From: CAVXNB01 sp963763085
GTDB lineage: Bacteria > Actinomycetota > Acidimicrobiia > Acidimicrobiales > Bog-793
DNA: 64,000 bases
Direction of reading: 5' to 3'
NCBI GenBank assembly: GCA_963763085.1
Contig: CAVXNB010000003.1
Location: forward strand, 62,001-126,000
The stretch's first letter is position 1. Every line of letters starts with the position of its first letter. Below, one piece after another: positions 44,208 to 55,680 of the stretch. Under the pieces are notes generated by a model. It saw nothing but the letters and a program-made list of their open reading frames with translations. It searched no databases and was not told the origin of the DNA. Position numbers and translations under genes: made by a program.

Positions 44208-45770
44208 ATGTCGACAGACAATTCGAATTCATCTTCTCTAGCCAATTCTACTACTAGTAATGGTACTGGTAATGTGACTCGTTTGGGTAGTGTTCTTAGA
44301 GGTAGTAGAGAATTGACTCTAGGAAGTCTTCGAAAGGTAAGAAAGTTTGAAAAAGAAGTAGAAGGAAAGAAACAGAAAACCGAAATGATCCATGACTTGT
44401 AGACCAAGTGGAGTAGTAGTTGACTAATGAAATGATTCCTGTTCATTTAGACTTCACCTATATCGAGCCTTCCTAATAAGGGGTTTGGGAAATTGAATAG
44501 TACTATGGGTACTTTCATGCCTGCTAATAATTCATCACACATCATGAAATTACTCAAGAATTATTTCAATAGAAGAAGGAACTTCTGGAATTTTTTCGAA
44601 ACAACCTACTGTTAATTCTTTTGGTAAATTTTATGAGCTTCAAAGATGATTGGAGATTTTGCATATTCTTATATGGATTTCATATTCTCCAATAGAATAC
44701 GGACAAACTTCGAACGATCATGTAGATCTCGTAACGCCTCTCAGTCACACAGAAACAGTTCGGATGAGAGACATTTCATCCGAAGAATCTGTTAATAAGG
44801 AACAAGAGAGAAGGAGATTCTTATCGAGAACCGGATTTCCTCCTAAAAACTATCATCCTACTATGGAATTATCATCATCCATAACTCCTATCAAATGTGA
44901 AATGGAAAACGATCTAGATGAAGGAGATAATAATGAATCCATGAATGTAAGGAAACGATTTAGGAATGATGAATTGAAAACTATTTCATGATAGAGTACT
45001 TGATTTATCCCCACGTTTTATAGATGATGAGTCTAAACGAATTGGATTCGTCCATACTCAGACCAATTGAATTGATGACAAACTCGGAAAATCAGGAGAG
45101 TAAGTGATCGATCGGGCACGTGATGAGCCATATCCAAGTCGACTAAGAACAACGTCTCGTCTCCCTTATTTATGAGGAGGTTTTGTAGAAACGACAATCC
45201 CACGTATTCACGGTAATCGATTACCCATAAATGCTTCTTCAAACGAGAATAAGAGAGAGGAGACATCCGATATAATCATGAAATTACAATCGAATCAGGT
45301 AAACGAACAAGAAAATTCCTTTTTTCTTCTTTTTAGCATCATTTAATATTGAGAAATCGATCAATCGACCCTTTATCTTATTTTATATGATACAAAATTT
45401 TCTACAATAGAAAAATCCTATCCGAGAAGAATCATTTATGCTCTTTCAATTCCCAGATGTTCTACCCTTCGAAACACGAATGGGAGAAGATGCGACCAAT
45501 CAGAATGAGTCTACTACTACATGTGACGCTTTTAATCTATTTGAAAATGTACCTGAAGGAAAACTAGGCCAACTTCAAATACATCAATCTGGAAAAATGA
45601 CTCTTTCCATGGGTGATACCTTATTTGAGGTTCATTCAGGGACACAACCATGTAATGTGCAACAAATTGTCGTGATGGATCCCATCACAAAACAACAAAT
45701 TCATTTGGGTGATTTGGAAAGGAAATTCTTGTGTGTTCCAAACATTGATGTTTTGCTCAATGACAGCTGA
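44208..45770 (+). CDS. POLR3D: RPC4/POLR3D (Rpc53), RNA polymerase III subunit
   Basis: Seven exons, most too short to show alone: 44208-44336, 44451-44508, 44573-44623, 44696-44946, 45024-45099, 45189-45298 and 45411-45770; every junction keeps frame and the product is 344 residues. The N-terminal signature RLGSVLRGSRELTLGSLRK matches SRDLTLGG of POLR3D, followed by a Thr/Ser/Pro segment and a disordered charged middle. The C-terminal RPC4 domain is clear: ESFMLFQFPDVLPF, EGKLGQLQIHQSGKMTLSMG and FEVHSGTQPCNVQQIVVMDP, ending LERKFLCVPNIDVLL. RPC4 pairs with RPC5 (Rpc37) in a TFIIF-like heterodimer that controls termination and reinitiation on tRNA and 5S genes. The middle exons are inferred from splice signals and phase only. 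Confidence 0.85.
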
Positions 45771-45905
45771 TCCCCCTCGATGTTCCATATACAAATGAAG
45801 ACCTGTTAACTTGAAAGCGTCCATCCCAAATGAAGAACGAATAGTCTTCCCCCCCCTCCTCTCCGGACCAAGATGATGGTATCCGTGGTAATATAAGTCA
45901 AGAAC

Positions 45906-47063
45906 TTAATGGTCTGGATTAGTATCGGATGATCCCATTCTCGAGATGACCGCATTTAAAGCAAGTTGTCTGAAAATCCTCGGTCAGATGAATTCATGCC
46001 GCTCCCTGTATGTAAACAGATTGCTTACCGCTTTCTCTCCAAATCAAAGGAATCCAGATCCCCTGGATTTCGGCCCGTCGGTCTATTCAGCTGTGATTCT
46101 CCTCGCTCGATCATATCACTCGCTAGATCGATATATGAATTCCGCCCTTGTACAAGTCTTCCAAGCATTCGTCTTATTCTCCATAAAAGAATAGTCGTTA
46201 GATAAAAGATATGTTTCATAAAAGGTCTACAAAACGAAACATATATATTAGTGTTAATATGAAGATGAAAAGGATTACCACCCGGTAACGACAAAAATTT
46301 GTCTCTATGAGGAAGTAACCCGGGGGGGGGGGGGGAAGAAAAAAAATTGAAAAAAATTTCTTACTGAAACAGTTCAGGAAAAAAGGATAGTAAGGAAAAT
46401 TCTTCGCTATGATCACCTCGTACATCCGATTCCCTCTTCTGTAGAAATCTTAGATAAACCCATGCCAGTCCCATAGCGGTCCAGGCTTCTGTTAAAACCA
46501 AAGGAGAACCGGTGATGAAGAACCATACCAACAACAAGACAAAGGTTACTTGAGGTAAGAATTTCAATCGAAAATTCATACCGGGTACAATCATGAACTC
46601 ATTTTCGGGTAACAATTGTTTATAAGCAATTGTGATGGCAGCGAAAAAAGGTGTCATTCCATGAAATTTCGGTCCAACGTAGAGTGATACATCTCGGCTA
46701 CACAAGTACACCAAAGCAAGGATCCCAGTTAACACCAAATAACTACCCGACAAAGTAATTAGAAAGAACTCAAGGAATCTCCATGAACCCCAAATCCTTT
46801 CAAAAAATCGACCATTGGCACATAATAACATCAAAGATACTAGCAAAGAGAATAGGGAAGCTTCATAGAAACCACATGTGAACCATGACCATAATAAATA
46901 TAGTTTAGGCCAAACAATAGCTTCCAAACCAAGCGACACTGGGAATCGTTTCTCACCTCAGGATCCATCTTCCACAACTCACAAGTATCATGATCCCGGC
47001 CAGAGCACGGGTCATCTCTGGTATACTTCGCAACCATAAAAACACATTACTTTTGAAATTCAT
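45906..47063 (-). CDS. TMEM115: TMEM115 homologue, rhomboid-like Golgi membrane protein
   Basis: Exons, in order: about 46979-47063, 46365-46938, 46029-46226 and 45906-45969, roughly 306 residues. Exon 2 holds the DUF1751 core: YLLWSWFTCGFYEASLFSLL, GRFFERIWGSWRFLEFFLIT, then several membrane helices, FHGMTPFFAAITIAYKQLLP and LAWVYLRFLQKRESDVRGDH. Joining FFPELFQ to PFMKHIFYL restores the family's FFPE-Q-P motif, and the last join gives LERKRQLALNA, equal to ERRRQLALKA of human TMEM115. The family is Golgi-resident and affects retrograde transport. The intron 2 region contains a C14 run. The first splice is doubtful: the best hydrophobic N-terminal frame (MTRALAGIMIL) is one base out of register unless a rare GTTGTG donor is used. 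Confidence 0.83.
46322..46335 (-). repeat. C14 homopolymer in a TMEM115 intron
   Basis: On the coding strand it is 14 C inside the 138-nt intron 46227-46364, downstream of two T-rich tracts. With the C18 run in RGP1 it is one of only two long C/G homopolymers in the eukaryotic part. Confidence 0.85.
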
Positions 47064-48724
47064 GAAGATCCGGACGGGAAGGAGAATCCAACATGATAGA
47101 TAATTTGTGTCAGTTGAGTTTTGAAAACGGTTCAATTAATCATACAGCAACTCACAAACCAATTTCAAGTATTTTCGAAGGATAACAGGACTATCAGTTA
47201 CAATCCCCTCTTTCTTCATTCGGTAAATCTCGATAGAAAAAAAATCCAGTTTATCTCCTCGATAGGTTATTTATTTGTTTGTGATCGAGAAACTTAAATT
47301 AGTTCTTCATCCGTCATCAAACCCTGACTTCCCTTCATTAGTGACATCTTTCTATTCTTATTTCTTCGACACTGTACTGAGGTCGGGAATTTCAAATGAA
47401 TCTCAAACTTGCTATCATGCTCAAAAACTGTACGGATGTTTTTTTCGATTCTTAATAGATCATTTGATATCTATAAGAAGAGATTTCCTATATAGGCTTC
47501 TTTCATTATCTTCTCTCCTCTTCTATCAAGAACAATTCGAATGAATAGTCAATCGAAAAACTAGCGTACACCTTTTCAACTATGATAAATCCTATAGAAG
47601 AATCCAAAAAGATTACCCCTATCGTAATTCGAGTGAAAGTTTATCAAAAATAACTTCCTATCAGTTCTTGTCCATAATGGATTAGATAGGACAGAAGTTG
47701 GTAATCAATGACTTTCACCGTAATCGAATTTCAATTGGAATAAGATTGGAAGAGTCAATAATCAAATAGTAAAAAGAATAGGTTTCCTTGTTTGTTTTGA
47801 TATCCAAGATATGAAAAAAAGGGAAATCATGTTATCTGCTCCTAATTGGAATCAATTGATAGTGAAATGAGTCCCTTTATTTGATAGGATCGGAGTTGAT
47901 GAATAAGGTTCTTTGTAATACATGGGAAATGGGAAAAGCTTATCTTAGATATTCTATCGGGATATTTCCAACAATTCAAATAATCTTATTTAGTAATTGT
48001 AGAAAAAATATAAGTTGTATAGGAATGAAAGAAACCAGTACAATACTTATATTGTTTCTTGAAAATAATGATATACAAAAATAACAAGGATAGAGAGAAA
48101 TCAGACAATCATGAAAAAAGAGTTGATTCGAGTTTTGATCAATCTCAAATTATGTATATACTAATTGATCGTAACGAGGAAGAAAATAAGTATCATTCGA
48201 AACCGAGTATTCGATTCTAAAATGAGTTTTCTCATTGGAATCCAAGTATCAGATGTCAAAAGATGAGTGAGAATGAGATTTTGATGACTATTAAGAAGAT
48301 CCAAAAATCCTAATAGAGTAAATTAAAAAAAAAAAGATCCCGATTCATTGATGTTGTACCATTTCTCCTTATTAGATCCAAATGAAACATCAATTGGAAA
48401 CAAACAAAGTGGATGATGATGATCATCCTATGAGATTTTGATGATTTCATGTGTTCTCTTCCACTAGGATTTTCCGAGTATTCATCAAACTGATGCATAG
48501 CAATTAGAAAAACCTTGCAAGTTTATTATAAAATATCATGAACCAACTATCTTTCCTCTCTTCTCTTTCCATTCTTCTTCTGACTCCAAAGTCAACGATA
48601 ATAAGAAAATTTGTATTCGTTAAAACAAAAAAAAATCTCAATATCCGAGAAGGAGAGGAGTATCTCTGACTGACTATTGAATGGGTACTACTTGGAAGTA
48701 GTCCATTGCCGTTAGAATTCGTTC
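47064..48724. other. Divergent intergenic region between TMEM115 and TRAPPC5 genes
   Basis: About 1.7 kb with no supported gene. Open frames at 47275-47544 and 47881-48084 lack recognisable content, and their translations are Phe/Ile/Leu-rich as expected from AT-rich noncoding DNA. Confidence 0.55.
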
Positions 48725-49446
48725 ATGAATACGCCTTTATCGAGAAATTTTCGAGGAAATCGAGAAGTTAGTCTAAGTGCATTTGCTTGGCTTTTCTCAG
48801 AAACTGTTTATCATGCTATAAAACATGCAAAAGGTACTCACGATTTGGAAACACGACTTGCCGAACTTGGAAGTCAAATAGGTGTTCGAATTTTGGAATT
48901 AGTGTCATTTCGATTATCATTCCCATCGACAACCTCCTTGGCAGGTATTACTTCATCTTCATGTAAACGAGAAATTCGTCTTCTAGGCATATTACATTTC
49001 ATTCATACTACTGTATGGAAATCCTTGTTCGGAAAAACAGCGGATTCGTTAGAGAAAAGTGCTGAACGAAAAGAAGAATATATGATTTCCGATAATGATC
49101 TATTGGTTAATCGTTTTATTTCCATTCCAACCGAATATGGTCAATTGAATTGCGGTGCCTTCGTGGCTGGAATCATTGAGGGTCTCTTAAGATCTTCCCA
49201 ATTCGTAAGTTGATACGGAAAAAAAAGGGGTTGACTTATTGTCGAAGAATTTGTATTCCAGAGATAGTTTATGATCGACCAAGTGGACAATTTCCTTTCA
49301 TCCTTGAGTTTTTCCTTTTATAGCCCGCATCCGTCTCAGCACACTATGTTCCTATTGATGCCTATCCAACTCGAACAGTCTTTCTGATAAAATTCGAGTC
49401 TTCTGTTCTGGAACGTGAGACATTCATCGATTCACAAAAGTCCTAG
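48725..49446 (+). CDS. TRAPPC5: TRAPPC5/Trs31, TRAPP tethering complex subunit
   Basis: Two exons, 48725-49204 and 49324-49446, phase 0 join, 200 residues. The Bet3-like TRAPP fold is visible: EVSLSAFAWLFSETVYHAIK, LETRLAELGSQIGVRILELV, REIRLLGILHFIHTTVWKSL, FGKTADSLEKSAERKEEYMI, then NCGAFVAGIIEGLL. The second exon supplies ASVSAHYVPIDAYPTRTVFL and IKFESSVLER, the normal end of the family. TRAPPC5 is part of the core that activates Rab1/Ypt1 in ER-Golgi and autophagy traffic. Functionally it sits with RGP1, TMEM115 and ATG5 of this window in the same trafficking field, though the genes are not co-oriented. Complete and of typical length. Confidence 0.93.
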
Positions 49447-49537
49447 AAGATCAGAAATTTATCAGAAATATTTTCATCCGTAATTTGAACACAATACGGT
49501 TGTCCGATTCAAATCACAACGAGAAACCTGCCTCAAC

Positions 49538-49738
49538 ATGAAAATAGGGGTTTTCACTCCAGATCATTTTATTCTTCTAGAACGTCAAATTTTCAAATGG
49601 GATACACATACAGCAGAAAAAAAACGACATTTCATGGTCAAAACAAAATCCCACCACATTAGAATTCTCTCATTCCTATTATTAACACTTATGGTAATGG
49701 TTGGATTCTCACTCGTTCGAGATTTCAAATTGGTATAG
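49538..49738 (+). CDS. Possible small single-pass membrane protein
   Basis: An ATG-started frame of 66 residues, 91 bp after TRAPPC5. The C-terminal part contains a hydrophobic segment (RILSFLLLTLMVMVGFSLVR) preceded by basic residues. A GTATAG at the end could be a donor to later exons near 49810-49860. I do not recognise it, and it may be chance in the TRAPPC5 3' flank. Confidence 0.2.
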   Translation: MKIGVFTPDHFILLERQIFKWDTHTAEKKRHFMVKTKSHHIRILSFLLLTLMVMVGFSLVRDFKLV

Positions 49739-50131
49739 GTCGGTCGACTATAGAATGATCTCCCATATTATGCTTGAGTTCTTCTTTCCAATTCGAATAG
49801 TAGGTTTTTCTTCAAGATCTAAGAACTTTATTGGAAATACGTGACAACGATGATGATTCCTGTCTGATTCGCGGGAATTATTGTATAAAGAGTTTACATG
49901 GAAATAAACATCATTCTTGCCCTAAGAATTCAAGTTGTTTATAGACCCTTTTTCTTTCAAAGAACTATCCATCGAATTATTATGTGGTATCCAAATGAAT
50001 ATTCTTAACTAGGAAGGAACATTATTGTATCATGTTGTGTATGAGAGCATCAAACACGAGATACTTATAGATTAATTAGAGGGATTTCATTTGACTCGAT
50101 AGGATATTTGAATTTATTTATTGAGAATGTA

Positions 50132-50662
50132 TCATTTCTTTTTCAGGGTTAATCGTTTACCTTGTCCTTTCTTGGGTGCACCGCGACCACGAGCTCGAAG
50201 TTGCTTAGCACGAGCCTCCTTGTGATAGACCACAGGATGAGCCGGAAGTAAGAACAAGCTACGATCCTTTGTCAGATCTTCTATAGAAGATGTTGGCTCA
50301 CTTGTTACTGATTCATCGGTTTGTTCAGATTTGGCGGACGACGATGTTACCATAGTCGTCTGCTGATTTGAAGCAATCATTTTCCCTTGAAGAATATCAG
50401 TGATACTTAATTGCCTAGTGGCTAATTTACGTACCAATAAGAGATCTTCTTCGATTTCAATATTCTTATATTTCTTAAGCATATCTCTATACATTTGACT
50501 TATGTAAAATTCTTCAGGATAGTAATTCAACTTCGAAGGACCTAATAAATTCTTCTTTGCATGTTTGTTACCATTACGTACATTTGTGGGATTAATACGA
50601 GTCCCAAAAATTGACGCACTTCTTAAGGCGATTTTTCGCAAGCATTCTTGTAGAGCCGACAT
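50132..50662 (-). CDS. MRPS33: Mitochondrial small-subunit ribosomal protein mS33, extended
   Basis: Intronless, 176 residues, starting at ATG 50662. The start MSALQECLRKIALRSASIFG matches the mS33 opening (L-R-S-IFG then NPTN-RNG-K), the middle has PSKLNYYPEEFYISQMYRDM, and the end LRARGRGAPKKGQGKR is the diagnostic basic tail of mS33 (compare LRGKGKPKKGEGKR). The usual protein is about 100 residues; here about 60 extra residues, Ser/Thr/Gln-rich, are inserted between the helical part and the basic tail (about residues 95-150). It locates to the head of the mitochondrial small subunit. With mS34 and bL28m it is the third mitoribosomal gene in the window. Confidence 0.82.
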   Translation of the reverse strand: MSALQECLRKIALRSASIFGTRINPTNVRNGNKHAKKNLLGPSKLNYYPEEFYISQMYRDMLKKYKNIEIEEDLLLVRKLATRQLSITDILQGKMIASNQQTTMVTSSSAKSEQTDESVTSEPTSSIEDLTKDRSLFLLPAHPVVYHKEARAKQLRARGRGAPKKGQGKRLTLKKK

Positions 50663-51093
50663 GGAAAACAGGAGCTCTATTAAGATAGTTGAACTCTCAT
50701 CAAAGAAAAAATTACAAACCAGTAGTACTCGTTGGAATATCGATCCCCATATTATCCTTTTGAATAATATTAATAATATTCCCTAGAGAATGAATTTCAT
50801 GCCTGATACATAATGAAATCCCTAGTTCCTCTTCTCCCCTATTATGTTTCGTATTATACAGTATTCTCGTTAAGACTTGTAAGAAGTAGCGAGAATCAAC
50901 TCGAAAGAGAGACCAACTAATAAAAACATCCAAAATCTCATATAAACTTCGTTAAAAACTGATATAAAAAAGGGAGAATAGGGAAACTCTTATTAAGAAA
51001 ATCCTAAACTCATCCAATAAAAGCTTTTTTATTTCATTTCATCAAGTCTATTCTCGACTTTTTGGTCTTTAACAATCACGACGACAGGGTAGA

Positions 51094-51815
51094 TTACGAT
51101 GATTCAGACGATCGAACTTGATTAGAATCGATCGATGACATGGAAGTTTGTTGAAGAGTCATTTGAAGTTTCATTAATTCATCACGTTGTTTTTCAATGG
51201 ACTTTTGAAGATCTTCAATGAGTCGATCCAATCGTTCACTATTCAATAAGATAGACAAGATATATATACAGAAATGAACATGATATGTGTTTTTGGTTTC
51301 TAATAGATAAGATTTAGGAATTTCTAAAAGTTTACCTTTCCTTTCGAATAAATTCAATACGTTTCTCGACATTATGACGTGATTCAGTTAATTCTTGTTT
51401 AACTAGAACGGGTCCTATCAGTTTATATATGGTATGATGTTCTTTATCGAGTAAATTCATTTCATTTAGAACCATCTCATTTTCCTTAAGTTGTGCTTCC
51501 AATTGTTGCCGATTAGTTACATGGGAAGTGAATTCTAAATGAAAAAGGAAATGTGAGATCTCATCAAAAATAACAATAATAATAATAATGGTTTATCATG
51601 ACTGTCGAATGGGAATTCTTCTCTCATCTAACGCTCATTTCAAATCGATATCATAGAAAAGATCATTTCCGTAATAATGATATGAGTCAAATGATAATAG
51701 ATCGAGGTAAAAATCCCCCCATCTCATACTATGAAATTACCTCTTCCCCTTGAGATTCATTACCTTTTTGTAATTTTTGCCATTGAAGTACTTCTTGTTC
51801 GTATTTGGCTTCCAT
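51094..51815 (-). CDS. PFDN6: Prefoldin subunit 6, with a 1-nt frameshift in this sequence
   Basis: Three exons: 51764-51815, 51336-51535 and 51094-51238. The two outer exons and both ends of the middle one are prefoldin-beta: MEAKYEQEVLQWQKLQK, SHVTNRQQLEAQLKENEMVL, HHTIYKLIGPVLVKQEL and KRIEFIRKERSERLDRLIED. Prefoldin hands unfolded actin and tubulin to the chaperonin CCT. The middle exon is 200 nt where 199 is needed: at 51480-51484 five A (coding strand) follow GG where four would keep QLKENEMV in frame. As written the frame hits TGA at once. With the base removed the product is 131 residues and complete. A consensus error in a homopolymer is the simplest explanation. Confidence 0.85.
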
Positions 51816-52292
51816 GAATGGTTCTTATTATTATCAAGTATTAAAGAAGAACGCACACAATAAGGAAATCAACTCAATAATAGAATGATCTTCTCGACAA
51901 GAGAATGGGCTACAATGAATTTCTGGGTTCCTGAGTATAAAGAAGTCGTAGACATTTGAATGAGAGAAGAACGAAAGTGTGTTTGCTCGACTTCTTTTTT
52001 GTACTATTTTACAATTATACAAGTGCTTGGAAAAAAAATACTTCTTTCGATTGATTCCTAAATGCCAACCATATGAGACTCTCCAATAGTGCATTGCTTG
52101 GATAACGATTTTCACTTAGTAATGTTACGAAATTTCGGTTGAAAGGGAAACAACACGTCTAGCTCACAAAAGTCGAGTTTACATGTTTGCTAAGGAACCA
52201 ATGAGGAAATGACTTTTGGTTTTTCGAGTGATCAATACACATATGAATTGGGAATTTATTGATAGAGAACTTACTTCTCCTCATTCATAGAC

Positions 52293-53401
52293 ATGCCTTT
52301 ATCATTGGAAAATATTATTGTACCTGCCGAATGGCTTCAACAAACACCTTCAATTCTCGAAGGTATCACAGAATTACGTGAAATGGAATTACGAGCACTT
52401 GGTTGTTTTCTCATCCAAGTAGCCGGTATACTTTTACGACTGTAAGTAGTAATAGGAACCTTGGTGTGGTTTCTTTTTGGTAAAATTTCAGTTTTCCTGG
52501 TAAAAAATACCACTAGGTTGACTGAGATGATGATAATGACGAATGACCTGAAATAGGATGTTTTCCCCAATTGTAATGACAATAATAACCATAATGATAG
52601 CAATAAGGATGAGATGGATACATGTCATTCCCCCCTCCCAAAATACCTATCTCTTCGATTTTCTGTTTTTCATTTGTTTTTTTCTTGTCTGTTATGATCA
52701 TGTTGATGACGAATTAGTCCTGAGGTGGCTATCGCAACAGCTCAAATTCTCTTTCATCGATATTATTGTAAAAAAAGTTTCTACAAATCAAGTGTTCAAT
52801 CATATGCCATGGGTGCTCTATTTTTGGCCATGAAAATCGAAGAATGTGTTCATCCGGTTCGTGATGTAGTCAATGTGTTCCATTATGCTATATGTCAATA
52901 TCGGGGAAAACCGTATTCTATTATGGACTATTATTGTGAGGAATATATGATGCTTCGAAACGAGGCGGTTATTGCCGAAAGATATATCCTAAAGGAACTG
53001 GCTTTAACATTCATGTGGCTCACCCTCACAAGTTGATTATTTCCTATTTGAAACTTCTTCAATTGGTCGAACATCGTCAACTCGTTCAACGTGCTTGGAA
53101 TTATCTTAATGACGGTCTGAGAACAGTCATTTTTCTTATTTATCCTCATCATGTGATTGCCACCTCCGTTATCTGGTTAGCATGTCGTGATCTAGGCGTC
53201 TCCTTACCTGAGGAACCTGAAGAAGAAGAAGGACATAAGGATCATAATCAGGAAGAAGCTGGAAATTTTCATGCTTGGTATCAGATTTTCGATACATCAC
53301 TTGACGATATCGAGAGTGTTGCTCGACATATTCTTCATCTTTATCAACATCCATTACCTAGAGATTTGCCGTTAACTGTATCCGAATTAAATACAAATTG
53401 A
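52293..53401 (+). CDS. CCNL1: Cyclin L, splicing-associated cyclin, with a 1-nt frameshift
   Basis: Two exons, 52293-52441 and 52718-53401. Cyclin L features: LGCFLIQVAGILLRLPEVAI, ATAQILFHRYYCKKSF, AMKIEECVHPVRDVVNVFHY, EAVIAERYILKELALTF and HVAHPHKLIISYLKLL, then RAWNYLNDGLRTVIFL. Cyclin L activates CDK11/CDK10-type kinases that act on splicing. Between LTF and HVAHPHK one base is missing (near 53011: TTCATG where TTCCATG is required), so the frame as written ends at 53036. Restoring it gives about 277 residues. The protein ends soon after the second cyclin fold; the arginine-serine tail of animal cyclin L is absent. Confidence 0.87.
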
Positions 53402-53825
53402 CGCTAGAAAAAAAAGAACTTAGATCCTTCCGTTGCCAAAATATCCTCTCGATCATTCTAACTCATCAACTAACGAATGAGATCAATAAGAAGAGAAGAG
53501 GATGACAACTTTATAGGTTGAAACCTCATTCTTCATAAGTTTCGATTACATCATGATGATCTCCCCCTTCTATTAGGAAGTATCATGTTTGTTTCTCGAT
53601 GATGTAGGACTTTTACTGGACATATAATTGTTCGAGTTTCTCTCTCTTCTCAATCTCTTTATCCGATAATCGTAGGAGCATTTAGTAATATTTTTTTATA
53701 AATGCGTCATTATTATTGTATTTAATGAAATAAGCAAAAGGAGTTTTGAGAAAGAGTATCCTCTTCGATAAAAAGCCTATGTGAATTGTATTGCTTGACC
53801 TTGTGTTTCACGATTAGACGGAAAC

Positions 53826-54733
<908 letters not shown>

Positions 54734-54881
54734 CTCAGCCGCCGAACCAGTAACGATCGGTAGCCGTGGTGGTCATTGTGGCCTCCTTCGGTTTCTTCAT
54801 CTGAGCTGTAAGACATGGCGTCTCATAACGAGACTTCGAGTATCATGCACCTGAAGACCCTTCGCGTCAAGGAGTGAAGCG

Positions 54882-55556
54882 GTGGAAGATGGACTCAACA
54901 CCGGAGCGCTGTCCGGTCCGAGGCAACGCACGATGCGCCTTTTGAGGGAGGCTGCCCGAGAGCTTTTGCGCACTGGCGGTCCGCTTACCGTGCCGGCCGC
55001 GGCCGAGCTCGCTGGTGTGTCGCGGGCAACCGCCTACCGCTACTTCCCGAACAACGACTCCGTGGTGCTGCACGCGACCATGTCGCTCGCTGGCGACTCG
55101 CTCGATGACACCGATGCGGCAGCGTGAAGGACGAGTCGCCCGGCGAACTCAGCTCCAGGGGCGCCGACCTCGTCCGAGCGAAGGCGGCGTGGGCATTCGC
55201 CCACGAGACCGAGCTGCGCACGATGCTGCTCCTCTCGCTCAGGCCCGAACGAGAGAAAGTAAAGCCGCGCCGGGGACTTACCGACCGAGGCCGCTGGATC
55301 GGCGCGCTGCTCGAAGGCCTGCCGAGTGATGTCCCGTCAGCCGCACGCGACCGGCTCGCAGCCGCACTCATCCCGCTCTTCGGGTCCGACGCCATCGTCT
55401 GGACCACCGACATGGCCGACCTACCTCGTGACGAGGCAATCGAGCTCCTCGCTTGGATGGCGAGCGTCCTCATCGACGCCACCTTGGAGGGCGGTAGCAC
55501 ACCTAGCTCCTGTGGATCTGGAGCGGGGGCTCGGTCGAGAGCGCCGGGGCGGCTAG
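54882..55556 (+). pseudogene. TetR-family regulator, split between frames
   Basis: From GTG 54882 the N-terminal HTH is clear: LLREAARELLRTGGPLTVPA and ELAGVSRATAYRYFPNNDSV (helix-turn-helix then the YRYF signature). The frame stops at 55125, but one base further the ligand-domain continues: RAKAAWAFAHETELRTMLLL, GRWIGALLEGLPSDVP, DRLAAALIPLFGSDAIVWTT, then DEAIELLAWMASVLIDATL. A further shift near 55505 would give the ending VDLERGLGRERRG with stop at 55556. It is divergent to the luciferase-domain gene, a usual arrangement for a TetR repressor and its target; that relation is inference. Confidence 0.7.
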
Positions 55557-55680
55557 CGCCCCTTCAGGGCCATGCCGAACGCCCGATTAACTGTACGCCC
55601 ACGAACCGGCGATATAGGTGACAGTTCTCAGGAAGCGAGTTACGGTCGCACCATGACTTGCTTCATGGTGATGGTCCGCC

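Noticed and set aside
45033..45266. Minus-strand ORF within the POLR3D region
   Set aside because: Plus-strand exons of POLR3D occupy this stretch with consistent phase; the minus frame has no family match.
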